Assembly: GCA_032718865.1 (NCBI GenBank)
Contig: JALUTQ010000039.1
Span: forward strand, 62,001 to 126,000
DNA length: 64,000 bases
Direction: 5' to 3'
DNA from: Tilletia caries
Lineage: Eukaryota; Basidiomycota; Exobasidiomycetes; Tilletiales; Tilletiaceae
Made by a program: the position numbers and the translations under genes. The notes beneath the pieces are model-generated. The model did not search any database and had not been told where the DNA came from. It was given only the letters and a program-made list of their open reading frames with translations. Positions 1 through 10,600 of this stretch are shown piece by piece. Within the stretch, counting starts at the first letter, position 1. Each line of letters begins with the position of its first letter.

Positions 1-81
1 TCCTGCTGCGTTGGTGGTTGATGAACGACTGGGCCGGATTCGTGAGCTGGTGGAGGTGCTGCGTTTGAACCGAGGTACGTG

Positions 82-1773
82 TCAACGTTGACCGTTTTTA
101 GGGTCCTCGCCCGTGACCTCGTGCCAGTCCACCTCTTCAGGCTCCTCCGGGCCGAAAACCTCCGTTCGCTGCCTACTGAGGACGATGTCCCAATAGTTCC
201 GATTCTCGTCAAACCGAACATCGCGAGAATGCCGAAACTGCTTTCCCGTATTGCCAGGGGTCCACACCAGCCACGTCTTATGCTCTGTCGAGTAGCCTAA
301 GAACATGCCTCGCGCTGCTCGAGCAGACAAGTGCTTGCCGTCCTCGCGTTGGGCCGGATGAATCTTGACCCACGCCACACATCCCCAGACCCGTAGCATC
401 GAGAGATCCGCCGGCTTGCCCAACCATTTGGTCTCAGGAAGGGCTCCACCGATGGCCGTGCTAGGTGTCCTGTTGTACTGATAGATGGCGGCCATGAACG
501 CGAGGACCCAGAGCTCTGCTAACGCCTTGGCTGAGAGCATCATCGACCGCATGCGATCCTGGAGCGTGCGGTTGATGCGCTCGACGATTCCGTTCTGGAC
601 GCTGGTGTATGGAGCCGTGATCTGTCGAGTGATTCCTTGCTCCAGCACCCAATCTTGCATCGCGTGGGATGAGAACTCGCCACCGCCGTCCGAACGAAGA
701 GTCTTCAGCTTCTTCTCCGTTTGGACCTCCTGCTGTTTGGTCCATTCCTTCAGGCGCTCGAACGCCTGTGATTTGGATGAAAGGACCACCCCCCAAGCCT
801 TCCGAGAAAAGTCGTCGACTATGACCATCACATACGAGAATGGGCTCGTAGTGCTGACTGGGCCGAGCAGGTCAACGAATACGAGTTCGAGAACAACGAG
901 AGATCGGTGCAAAGAGTGTGGGAATGGCAAACGTGCCATCTTGGTCTCAACGCACGTATCGCAGACTTGCATCGCTCGGTATAGTCGTTCGACTTGCTTG
1001 TAGGAAATCTTCAGGTAGCTAGCGACCCGCGCTAACTGCCTAATTGCTTTGACGCCGGCGTGGCCTAGTCGTCTGTGCCACAAAAGAATCAGTGCCAGCA
1101 CACCCCGCACAATGAGTTGCTGCTGATCTGCCGCCGAGGTCGGATCTGCGTCGGTGCCAACAGATTCATTTCGCAAATCTTGCTGCACCGCAGCCTCCGG
1201 CTCGACCGAGCTGCCACCTGTGAAGAGCGACTCCATCGTGGCCTCACGCTCGCTGCCGCCTACAGGGAATGACCCTGCCAATGCTTCTGCCGCCAAGACC
1301 ATCGCTGATGAGGTCCCGGCCGAGGTCCGCGCTTTGATGACGCTGACGCCCGCTGCCGCATCCAGCCATGCACGAAGCTGGTTGCCTGCAGAGTCGGTGA
1401 TCACCGCGCCTTTCTTATCAAAGGTCACCTTGATTCCGCCCTGCCGTTGTAAGGTTGGGACCGAGAGCAGGCTTACTGCTAACCCGGGGACCCAAAGAAC
1501 GCCCATAAGCGTGGTCGTCCTTCTGCCACTCGTACCCACAGAGAATGTAACCGCTCCGTGTCCGAGTACATCGAAGAATGCACCGTCTGCTACCTTGACT
1601 GCTTGAACAGGTGCATCGCTCGAGAATTCCGTGATGATGTCCTTCGACGGAACCATGTGGTGCGTCGCACCCGAATCCAATATCCAGTGCCACTCTTTAT
1701 GTATGAGCGACGGCCCAGCTCCTGTACAGTAAGCTGTTGCTGTTGCTGCTGGGCTGATCGTCGCTCCGACATC
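82..1773 (-). CDS. Pol (protease-integrase part) of copia element 1
   Basis: Directly follows the gag TAG in the same frame, without an ATG, so it can be made only as a Gag-Pol fusion. The order is: aspartic protease active site DSGATHHM (codons just below 1680), GAG-pre-integrase zinc-binding region (H...H then CDTC), and integrase core with the DDE residues in VFVDLLGP, LRSDGGGEF and QNGIVERIN. Reverse transcriptase is not reached: the frame ends at TGA 82-84. The overlapping minus-1 frame continues to base 1 with copia-like linker residues, suggesting a frameshift mutation. Confidence 0.85.
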   Translation of the reverse strand, partial: DVGATISPAATATAYCTGAGPSLIHKEWHWILDSGATHHMVPSKDIITEFSSDAPVQAVKVADGAFFDVLGHGAVTFSVGTSGRRTTTLMGVLWVPGLAVSLLSVPTLQRQGGIKVTFDKKGAVITDSAGNQLRAWLDAAAGVSVIKARTSAGTSSAMVLAAEALAGSFPVGGSEREATMESLFTGGSSVEPEAAVQQDLRNESVGTDADPTSAADQQQLIVRGVLALILLWHRRLGHAGVKAIRQLARVASYLKISYKQVERLYRAMQVCDTCVETKMARLPFPHSLHRSLVVLELVFVDLLGPVSTTSPFSYVMVIVDDFSRKAWGVVLSSKSQAFERLKEWTKQQEVQTEKKLKTLRSDGGGEFSSHAMQDWVLEQGITRQITAPYTSVQNGIVERINRTLQDRMRSMMLSAKALAELWVLAFMAAIYQYNRTPSTAIGGALPETKWLGKPADLSMLRVWGCVAWVKIHPAQREDGKHLSARAARGMFLGYSTEHKTWLVWTPGNTGKQFRHSRDVRFDENRNYWDIVLSRQRTEVFGPEEPEEVDWHEVTGEDPKNGQR

Positions 1774-3039
1774 CTATTGGCTGTTTGACGCCGATGCTTC
1801 GCCATCTGCCGCAGGATTAGGGCAGTTGTATCGCTTGTGCCCGACCTTTTGGCATCGATAGCACTTGCCTTTGAAGGCTTGCTTCTTCGATCCTTGCTGG
1901 CCACCGCTGTTCTGCTGAGGGGCTCCGCCATACAAGGCGACTGCAAACGCTTGCGCGCTCCTGTCGACCTTGCGTGACTCGGCGTCTTCTTGCCAGAGTC
2001 GGCCTTCTTCCACGTACAAGTCCTCGATCGCCACTTCGTAAGTCGGAACCAAACCGCGACGAGCCATAGCGTTGATCTGGCCGTTGAATGGTCCGTACTT
2101 GGGGTGCAACGACTTGCAGAGGAAGTGGATCTTGCGCTCTTCATCCAGGAACACGCCAGCGTTGAGTGCCTGGGCGAACAGGTGCGTCAGAGTCTGATTG
2201 AGCTCTGCAGCCGTGTGGGATCTTTGCTTGAGTACCGTGAGCGTGGACTCAATCTGTCCCCTCGTCGCAGCGTCGGTGCGCTCGAACGGCTTGCGAATGC
2301 TCTCGTAGAGCTTCGATCCACGCATCTCGCCTGTGCTCATGAGCATCATGACTGGGCCGAGCTGGTCCAGAGCCATGGTGCGAACCAGCAGCTCTCCGAG
2401 ATGAATGTCGAAAGAGTATGAGTACTGGTCGCTGGGGATTGTGTTCGTGAGGTGCTCGATCGCGCCATTGACGGGTCGAATCGAAAAGAAGAAGAGGGTC
2501 TTCCAGGAGAACCAGTTCTTGCGTCCGCACAGCTTCGGAATGTCGCCTACGGCACGGTGCTGATTGGCGAATGGTCCGCGGACGTAGTGCGGGTCACTAG
2601 AGGTCTCGGGACCGTGCTGACGTTCCGTATAAGCTGGATAAGGGTCTTGATGAACAGGCTCCGCCTTGACCCACGGATTGAATGACACCGCCGAGCCATG
2701 GGGCCCTGGGGGCGGCGCTACGAATGCCGACAAGGGCGGCACACCCAGACCCGAATGAGTACGGGGAGGGAGAGCCGAACCTGCCGTAGTCGTCGCCGCC
2801 TGACCCGTGGCATTGTCGACGGGACCAGTTCCTTCCGGACTGCTCATTGCCATGCTGGCAACACGTGCCTTGTCCTCCACGGAGAGCGAACCAAACCAGG
2901 AACCAAAGTTCGCGATGTCGAGCTGGCTGGCCTGCGCTTCAGGCGTCCCCGAGGCAGACGAGTCGGCTCGCTGATGACTGGATCCGGTGGCTTGCTCGTT
3001 TGAGGACATGATGGGCGCACTTCGAGTATCTGGGCTCAT
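1774..3039 (-). CDS. Gag polyprotein of copia element 1
   Basis: Gag (capsid plus nucleocapsid) that packages the element RNA. The ORF is open further upstream into the LTR, but the first ATG after the primer-binding site is at 3039 (another at 3009), so I start there. The central part has the UBN2/gag-like fold pattern (a TLTHLFAQALNAG helix, then the CKSLHPKY motif). The C-terminus carries one CX2CX4HX4C zinc knuckle (CYRCQKVGHKRYNC). It ends at TAG 1774-1776. The same frame continues uninterrupted into protease, so a Gag-Pol fusion would need only readthrough of this codon. Confidence 0.85.
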   Translation of the reverse strand: MSPDTRSAPIMSSNEQATGSSHQRADSSASGTPEAQASQLDIANFGSWFGSLSVEDKARVASMAMSSPEGTGPVDNATGQAATTTAGSALPPRTHSGLGVPPLSAFVAPPPGPHGSAVSFNPWVKAEPVHQDPYPAYTERQHGPETSSDPHYVRGPFANQHRAVGDIPKLCGRKNWFSWKTLFFFSIRPVNGAIEHLTNTIPSDQYSYSFDIHLGELLVRTMALDQLGPVMMLMSTGEMRGSKLYESIRKPFERTDAATRGQIESTLTVLKQRSHTAAELNQTLTHLFAQALNAGVFLDEERKIHFLCKSLHPKYGPFNGQINAMARRGLVPTYEVAIEDLYVEEGRLWQEDAESRKVDRSAQAFAVALYGGAPQQNSGGQQGSKKQAFKGKCYRCQKVGHKRYNCPNPAADGEASASNSQ

Positions 3040-3043
3040 AACC
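3031..3043 (-). other. Primer-binding site, matches initiator tRNA-Met anticodon arm
   Basis: The plus strand reads TGGGCTCATAACC immediately inside the LTR. It equals the anticodon stem-loop core (GGGCUCAUAACC, with CAU anticodon) of fungal initiator tRNA-Met. The element RNA, from the minus strand, is therefore complementary to the internal part of that tRNA. This is the arrangement known from Drosophila copia, which primes with a cleaved 5' half of initiator tRNA-Met. Confidence 0.65.
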
Positions 3044-3046
3044 AGT

Positions 3047-3338
3047 TGTGAGAAGGGGTCGAGCGTGAGCTCCCAGCCCGGACTCCAACGGTAAGGGACG
3101 CGCCCACTCACCTTCTTGTATGGTTGAATGGGTGCTATGCGCAATATGAGTCTTGTTACCAGCTGAAGCAGGTGTATGATTGAGAAAAGGTAGTGGTAGC
3201 TAAGTACAGAGTGAACGCGAAGAAGATTTTCTTCTTCCCTCACTGCTGCCACGCGGACATAGGACAGCAGCTTGACACTCCGGCACTTCCCAGTCACCCG
3301 GACACCCCGTGTCTGCCAGTGGCCAGTGCCGTCTCACA
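3047..3338 (-). repeat. 5' LTR of copia element 1 (boundaries inferred)
   Basis: The segment begins TGTGAGA and ends TCTCACA on the plus strand, a perfect inverted repeat with the TG...CA ends expected of an LTR. The inverted match extends to 10 bp (AGTTGTGAGA / TCTCACAACT) if flanking bases are counted, so the exact edge could shift by a few bases. The inner edge abuts the primer-binding site. The second LTR is outside the window, so neither identity nor target duplication can be checked. ACTCT (3339-3343) would be the target repeat if the edge is right. Confidence 0.65.
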
Positions 3339-4054
3339 ACTCTTTTCACTAATCTTTCATTGAATCGATCTATTCCTTTCCATAGCCTTTAATGGGTTCG
3401 CAGTTGAAACGCACTGGCATCAAGAACGATCCCCTCTCCCCCTCGAGATCGTCGAATCGGCCCCTTCAAGTGGATTTGTCGAGCTTCGCGAGGTGAGCCT
3501 GTCCTCTTCAGCCCTGCAAAGCTCGCGCTGACAACTTCTCTCCGACGGCTGGCCTATAACATCATCCACATTAGGTCTACTCATTCTGTGACGGACGACG
3601 GAGCGACACCCTATTGATTGTTGGATGGCTATCACGTAGACATACTGAAGGTCTGCGAATGGTACTCATCATCATTCCGAAGGTCAGTAGCAGTACATCT
3701 GATCGATGCTCGTACATCTGACAGCAGCTCTGACAGCGACGGGCTGATAGTTCTTTGTCCCGAACAGCACTGACGCTGGCCAAGTCGTGATCGTATAGCC
3801 TGGTTGGCACATGAGCTGGTCCCCTCTTGACATATGGCTTTTCAGTAAGTGATATCATTCTCATTCTCAAGATCCACCTTCGTGCACCTTCGCAATGTGA
3901 TCTAGGTAGTCAGCACCGCTTCATGCATTCATATCTGGGGGAAGGGCTGGAATATGAGATCGAGAGGGGAGGACAGTTTGAAAGGAGAAGACACGTTGAG
4001 AAGGAAAGAACAAATCATCACCCTCGAATCCTTCTTCGACTGGTTCCCTAACGT
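3339..4054. other. Intergenic, nothing recognised
   Basis: About 700 bp between the element 1 LTR and the 3' end of the F-box gene. Only short ORFs without family resemblance are seen. Confidence 0.6.
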
Positions 4055-5581
4055 TCACCAGTCCCCCGGCCAGCCTGTGACCCATCTTGCCGGTGGATCT
4101 GGACTTTCAAGTCTCGACTGCGCACTCTTCCTCCAGCAATGCAAGATCTCCTTCGCCAGTGAGGGACCGTCCAAGGGGGCCACTTCCACATTTTGGGTGC
4201 GGCCTTCAAACCAAGCTTTCCGCCAAGGTGCAAAGACAGGGTCGGTCCGGATCATGTTGACCACATTCTCTGCTGAAAGGTCTCTGTGCTCTTCGACTGC
4301 TGCCAGTCGATCGAGGCTTGGTCGTAGAGCGGAAGCAGCGCGCACCCAGCTCATCTCTTCCTCGTAGTTGTCGCCTCCGGGAAACAAGTCTTCGGCAACT
4401 GATTCTCCCATTGCGAAAGAGTCTTCAATGTCGGCATTGTCCTCGTCGATCTTCTCCAGAATGTTATTAACTGCCCGCGTAAGACATGAGACAGAGTGTC
4501 AGCAAGAATCAGCAAGAGACATTGTCGAGTCACAAGGACGAGGATACTCACATCGAGCCCATGCTGGCGCCAGGCACTGGTGTCGGTAAAGGAAGGAGGC
4601 CGATGTCTTGAGATGCACCAACTTGTTGTCGGCTTCCTTCGACGCGTCGCCGGGAACCTCGCCGCGAAGCCACTTGACGAGAAATGGTGTCTCTTCCTCG
4701 AGCAAGCAAAGGCACGAGTCGTTCGTCAACCGCACTCCGTCAGGGTTGTGCCAATCCCCCATTCCGATGCACGCGCTGCGAACCTGTGAAAGCTCGTCAA
4801 GTGAGTCGGGTCCATTTACGGCAACGTCCTTGATCCGCTGCACCGCTGTATGGACGACAGACTTTGATATCAGCAAACCGTGGGGCGATTGCTTTCATGC
4901 TGTGATGAGGACAGATACTCACTTGGCATTCGGTTGGACCCGTAAGCAAGCTCGATGTGCTCGAGTTGCGGACAGCCTTGACCCACAGCCTGGAGAAAGG
5001 CGTCGGAAGGGTGATTCCAGTTGGCACAAAAGTGTAGATTACGCTGTTGCAGTGAACGAAGACAAAAGCGTCAGTAGGGGAGGTGCACACCGGGTACAGG
5101 GACGCAAGCTCACCAGTCCAGTCCCTCTCAACGCATCGCCAAGCTGAGTGGTGAGCGCGAGAAGATCGAGGTAGGTCGGCGCGCTGTCTGGCCCCTCCCA
5201 GCTACCGTATTCGAAGGGGGCCACCAAATCCGCATCCAGGTTCATATTGATGTCCAGACTTTCGATCGTTTCCCGCACGATGGGGTTCTTGAGGCAGACG
5301 ATGAGCTTGGGGATAAGATCGAGGCCGCCATCGTACCAGTTCTGGCCGAAGGTGATATTGCTCCAGATGAGCGGGGCGGCGATGGCTCGGAACGTCTTGC
5401 AGGTCTGTGAGAGGGCGATGAGCGGGTGATCCTCGGGTCCGTACTGCCATACCATCGAGGCGCCGTCCTCTTTCCGAATGGTGTCCTGTCGAGCCCACGC
5501 GGCCTCCTGGGCGATCTGCATCCAGAGCTCCATCGGAAGAAGGTCGAGGGCCGATCCACGGCTGGTCGCTGACGGCGGCAT
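4055..5581 (-). CDS. F-box domain protein
   Basis: Probable substrate receptor of an SCF ubiquitin ligase. The ORF start available upstream is a TTG; the first ATG is at 5581 (MPPSATSRG). Four exons join in phase: 5581-5114, 5043-4923, 4845-4552 and 4470-4055, giving about 432 aa. The N-terminus shows an F-box-like pattern (LDLLPMELWMQIAQEA, then LSQTCKTFRAIAAPLIWSNI after a 35-residue insert). Downstream, leucine-rich-like segments such as GCPQLEHIELAYGSN suggest LRR-type substrate binding. The C-terminus is acidic, then Trp-rich, ending in GWPGDW. Residues 38-58 separate the two halves of the F-box more than usual. The target is unknown. Confidence 0.65.
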
Positions 5582-6479
5582 CTCGCGTACGACCTTCAAA
5601 GGATGGGGTGTGCGGGATTCAGATGGAAGACCGTGTCAAGAAGCTGCGAGAGAGGGAACGTCAACGCGTCAACACGAGGGGAAAGGCACGCAGACGCTGT
5701 TTGGAGAACAAGTGTCAGCTACTGCGGTCGATGTGCGAGCCGCGTCCCACACAGCGAATGCCTCCCACTTCGAGGTTCGGATCACGAGTGGTGGATGTTC
5801 GATGGATCCACAACCAACTCACCGAGAGCCATTCACCCATCGTCCGCATCATCGCATCATCCACCCAAGCTGCATCCTTGGCCTCGCGGGCGGCGCTAGG
5901 TAAGGCGCATCTGCACTCTGCAGACGTCTACTTCTCAGTTCTCACGCTATAAAAGCTTCCGCTCTATTCTAAGCACAGAGCACACCCACACGTTCTGCTT
6001 CACGGCGAGCGCGAGGCAGCCAGCAGCACGCCTTCTTGCTTCGCTCGGTGGACGGTGATCCGCGAAGCATCGGAGTGGGTGGCAGACGGCAGCGTGGGAG
6101 TATGGAGCGTCGCCTGCGCAACGGAGCCGGTGCGGCACTCACTGCTGCTCTTCCAACAGGCAGCAGGCACCGCAATTCCCAGCGTTCATCCGATGGGAAC
6201 AAATGAACACCACTGGCGCGTTATATTCCTTGGGAATTCGTCTACTGACTACTACTCCCCACCGCATGCAGGACGCAGATGCTAGCATGCTCTCTTATTG
6301 TACCCCACTGACCATCGTCCATCGACCGTCAATGTTTTCGGTACTTAAGCAGCATGGACTGTCGCTCTCTATCGCTGATTCCCTTCCTCCCTCCAGCTTT
6401 GTTCTGACATCCTTAACCCTCTTCTTCACTCATTCTCGTCATTGTCCAGCTTCCAGGAACTTCGGTTAACGAGACAGTA
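5582..6479. other. Intergenic promoter region between F-box and secreted-protein genes
   Basis: Divergent promoter space of about 900 bp. It holds a TATA box at 5948-5954 (plus strand). Overlapping short ORFs (5478-5952, 6203-6469) lack family resemblance and are taken as noncoding. Confidence 0.5.
5948..5954 (+). promoter_or_regulatory. TATA box
   Basis: TATAAAA (followed by GC) on the plus strand, about 525 bp before the ATG at 6480. If it serves that gene, the 5' UTR is long or contains an intron. Confidence 0.4.
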
Positions 6480-7188
6480 ATGATGAGAAGCTGCATCTTC
6501 TTCTTTCTGCTTTTGGCAGCCCTCATGGTCAGCGAGACCCAGGCGGTCATCCAGAACGGTACATCGGCGTGCCTTCGTCCGAGGAGGTCCAGAGTGCTGG
6601 GATGGGGAGCACGCTACGGGAGCGTCAAATCGTGCTACCCCAAGTACGACGTCAAGCGGTCGGCATCGTCGAACGGCCGGCTCTCGCTGGCTTTCAGCAG
6701 AGACGGAGACTCGGGATTCGTTGGCTTCAACAAAGACACGAGCACAAAGTGTAAAGGCATCTATCGCTTTGGCAGCGACGACACTCCGATCACGCAGTGG
6801 GCACCGTTCTGCTCTTCCTCCACCAACGGGGAGGTGGTTCCCTACCTTGACGGCGTGAAGCTGGTCATTCTCAAGCGTTACATGCAAGTTGCCTCGTTCC
6901 GATCTGATATGTTATTCTCCTCTCAACCTTCTCAAGGTCTCCGGCATAGCTGTCTACCAAGGCATCACCCTGCTGGCCATCGCCGCAAAGAATCAAAGTG
7001 CTCTAGACTGCTACGCGAAGAGTCTCGTACGCGGCAAGTTGGTCAAAGACGGCGTCTACAAGATCACAGCCGCCTCTAACTGTCGGGTGCGCCAGATTCC
7101 GGACATCCCAGTGGCGGCCTTGTTCAACCTCTCCATCCCGGTCCCTGGTGAGAAGACAGCCGTTTCCAGGACGGCGAACACGATGTAG
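6480..7188 (+). CDS. Small secreted protein of unknown function
   Basis: Starts at ATG 6480 with a textbook signal peptide: MMRSC, a run of Phe/Leu, then VSETQA as a probable cleavage region after about residue 22. One intron fits in phase at 6888-6936 (GTTGCC...CTCAAG; the donor is weak), giving about 219 aa. The mature part has several Cys (SACLRP, KSCYPK, TKCKG, FCSSS, DCYAK, NCRVR), consistent with disulphides, and alternating hydrophobic strands (GVKLVIL, ISGIAVYQGITLLAIA), suggesting a small beta-rich fold. No catalytic motif is recognised. It could be a secreted effector or a cell-surface protein. Confidence is high for the gene, none for a function. Confidence 0.65.
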
Positions 7189-7604
7189 ACCCGGCTTCCC
7201 AGCTCCTGAACTGTCGCGTTAGCGTGGCGTAACCTTCTGGTGACAGCTCTCCCCAAGCTCTTCAACCCTAGAACTCAGATAGACAAGTATCGATCTTCTC
7301 CGACCATTAGCAAAGTATCAACACACAGTTCGCAGTCGATCAAGGCCCTATGGTATGATTGCGATGAGTGCATCTCTGATATGATGAGAGGATATAGACC
7401 GAAGACATGGCTAGAAAGTAAAGCAGAGAACGTATGTATGCGAGTATCCATGAACGGACGAGAATCTGTACAGGCGGGGAAGAAAGGAGTGTAGTGTCCG
7501 TCAGAGGGAGCGCCCAAGCTTGGGTATATGTGCGGCAGAAGTAATCGAATCAATGTGAACCGAAGAGATGAAAGCGATGAAGGAGAAGTTGGGGAAGGCC
7601 CCCT
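7189..7604. other. Intergenic between convergent genes
   Basis: About 415 bp separating the 3' ends of the secreted-protein gene and the Spo71-like gene. Presumed 3' UTRs and terminators; no motif recognised. Confidence 0.6.
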
Positions 7605-10600
7605 TTAACGGGTAGCGCGTCTGTACTTCGAGTCGGCCTCCCCGTCCAGCACTTCAAGCTTCCGAAGCGCCTCGTCGCGCTCAGGGTCATCCCGAACCAG
7701 CCGCTCGATCTCGAGCCGGATCGCCCAGACCCACACTTCCTTCTCGAGCTTGCTCCGCGCGCGCATCACGAGGTACTCGACGTTCTTCAGATCCCGTAGA
7801 CGCGGCAACGTTCCCGGGTCCACCGCAGCCGGACGGCCGTCGTCCAAAATCTGATCCTGCGTCTCCTTGGCGCGCTGCCAACTTCGTTCTGCATTCGAGT
7901 TCTTTTCATCCGCGGCGAAGAGCGCGGCTGCCGCTGCGGAGCCCCGATCCGCCATCTTGCGCAAGGGTCGTACCGCGCCCGGCGTGGTCGACGGCCGGTC
8001 CTGGTGTTGCTTCCGGAAGCGAATGACGAAGGTGCAGTCTTCATCTTCGTCCATGCTGATCATCCCATCGGCGTATACGCGCGGTAAGGTGTGACGTTCC
8101 TCCGATCCACCCGTCGATGCCGCTCCTGTGCCACAGCCGAGGGAGCCGGCAGGCGTTTTAGCTCCACCTTCGAAGGATGCATTCTTTGCCCCGCGGAATG
8201 CATCCGTAAGGGGCCCGCTGAAGATATACGCATCCCGCAGTGGAATGGTCCGCATCCCACCAGCCTCACTCCGACGTCGCCAGAAGATGTCCGCGTTCTG
8301 GCGTGCACGGGACGTTCGCTCCGAAGTGGAGAGCGCATAGCCGAGGAGACGGCCGCCAATGAGGATGAAGTGGCCACGCTCGTACGGCGCATAAGCCGAG
8401 TGTTTGTGGTATAGTTTGCCAGAACGAATGATGCCTCGACATCCTTCGATGATGCACCAATTCCACAGCGACGACAGGAGTGGACTGACGCGCTCCTCCT
8501 GGGAAACTGGATGCCGGAAGTCCTTCTCCGCCAACGCTCGGTGTGCCTTCTCGCTGAACTTCACTGGATCGATGTCGCCCTGGACTTGCATGAGCGTGAG
8601 AGCGTCCAGGCGCTCTTTCCGTTTCCAGTATACTCGGAGTTCCGTGAGGTGTTTGATCCACTGCTGAGTGAGCGGCGCTGAATATGACTCCAATCGAATC
8701 GATCGACCATTGGAATGGACGACTTCGAATTGACGAAGTTTGCGCAAGAGAGCCTTGTCTTCCGAAGCATTCATGTGCTCTTCACCTCCCAGATCCCTCT
8801 GAATCAAGTCGCGCACGCGCCCAGTTTGCAGCGCTTCTGTCGGCATGCCATCCACTTCTGCCAATGTCCTGAAGGCATGAAGGTCGCGCAGATCCACGTA
8901 GCCATCTGCGCCATCGATTTGCTCGAACTGCCGTCGACGCTGCCAAGTTTGGAAGAGCCGTTCTTGCGCATCGAGCTCCTCGTCGCTGTCGCCAGGGAAT
9001 CGGATCAAATCGAGCACCTGGGCTCGGAACGCTGACATTTCGTCCTCTTGCTTCATCGTCTTTGTGCGGCCGAACAAGATTTCGAAGGCGCTTCGCGCTC
9101 GAGACGGTTTTGACATGTATTCGCTGTCGTACTCGACAGACGCGTTGCCCATCCTCCGTGATCCAGGAGCAGGAGCGGTGTATGCATCCGTACGTGGAAC
9201 ACGCATTTCGAGTGAGTTCGGATTTGGACCGCCGAAATGGCGATCTGGTGGACAGGCCTTACTTGGCCGGCAAGCGAACAGGTGGCCATCGTACGCGGTC
9301 AAGTAGATTCGATCCAGCGTGTTCGATACGGGACGGACGCGCCATAGGAAGCCTTCAATGGCCGGGGGTTCTTCCATCTTTTCCCTGGTTCCATTATTTA
9401 TGGTTTCCTGATTGTGCGCTGCAGCACGTAGCTCAAGGACAGGTCCGGAGTTTGGCTGAAGTGATTAGAGGGGACAGAGATTAGTTGGGCCCTTTTCCTG
9501 GGGATAACAGAGCCTGTTCGGAGACTTACTGTTTTGAACATGGCGCCGCTTAGCAATGCCCAGCACCGTGGCTCCATCTCGACGGTCATATCTTGAATGA
9601 TCCAGTTCAGCGCCGTTCCTCTTCGCCACGCCAGCTCCAGCTGCTGACCACCAGCAACAAGCCAGTCCAACAACTCCCGCAGCTGTGGCTCAGCCTCGAC
9701 CAGTTGGACCACGAGCCCGATCACGCTTTGCCGGTTGACAATCTTGTACCCTTCTTGGCCAGCCTCTGCGTGTCCGTGCTTGCGAGCTAGGGAAGAGTGG
9801 AGTAAGAGGGCACCTGTAGTGCTTGTGCGCTCCGAAAGCATGGCTGCTTCGTGATCGGGTATTTCCTCCGGGACGGGCAAGCGGACGTGTAGATCGAGCG
9901 TGGGCATGTGCACATCAATTGAGGCAGGGATCATACCACCGAGTTCTCGCCAGATCTCCCACATCCAATCGACCGCAGCCGACGGGAAACGAGGCTGTCG
10001 TTCGGGAAATAGGGTTCAGCGATCAAAAGTCTGTAGTACTGGCCTTATCCGACCACAGGACTCACATTGAAAAGGATGATGTTCGTGCCACTGCGGCGGA
10101 GGTGGACCAGACCCTTTCCAGAAAGCGCTCGTCGGCGACTTGGCTCGAACGTGAGACAGAAGATGTTGTCCGCCTTGGAATAGACCGAGAGATGAGTCTC
10201 GGATGAGTAGAGTGGGATGCTAGTCCGCAGTTTTAAGGTGGGCTTCTTTCTGCGCACTCTCTGAAAAATGGATTGACAACGTGTGTGAGTGAGCGGAACA
10301 GCAGCATGACTTACATGTAGAGACACTTACAGATTCCTGCCAGAGCTCGACACGACGCATTCGCAGAATCACAACGAGCTCTCTCCATTTGTCGTTGTGT
10401 ATCGAGTACTTCCGAGCCGCCAGCTCGTCAAAGTCCGCTGGCAAATCCTCAGCCGGTGTCCAGTCCTCCTTGATCAGCATCCGGTCCCGCTTGAGAATTG
10501 TCTTCCGACTGACGGTGGGATCTTGCTCGCTGCGTGAGTTGGGTGCGGGCTTATTCAGCCTCTGGAGGGGGATGTCCTCTTCAGACTGCATCGCCGTCGA

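Larger units (their letters stand above)
1..3338 (-). mobile_element. Ty1/copia LTR retrotransposon, element 1 (cut by window start)
   Basis: Minus-strand copia element seen from its 5' LTR (3047-3338) through gag, protease and integrase; reverse transcriptase and the 3' LTR lie outside the window or are lost. The domain order protease, GAG-pre-integrase, integrase is that of copia. Gag and pol share one frame separated by one TAG at 1774-1776. After the integrase the frame closes at a TGA (82-84), while the neighbouring frame stays open to the window edge with a Pro-rich linker-like sequence, so a one-base frameshift near the T5 run at 94-98 is likely. It is a different family from the element at 14.3 kb: its LTR differs and the proteins are only distantly alike. 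Confidence 0.9.

Noticed and set aside
4797..4960. Apparent phase mismatch in the F-box gene at the second intron
   Set aside because: Resolved by using the acceptor TACAG at 4846, which keeps the frame.
9770..9820. Possible 33-nt intron in the Spo71-like gene (GTGCCC...CCTAG)
   Set aside because: Too short, and the reading frame is open across it.
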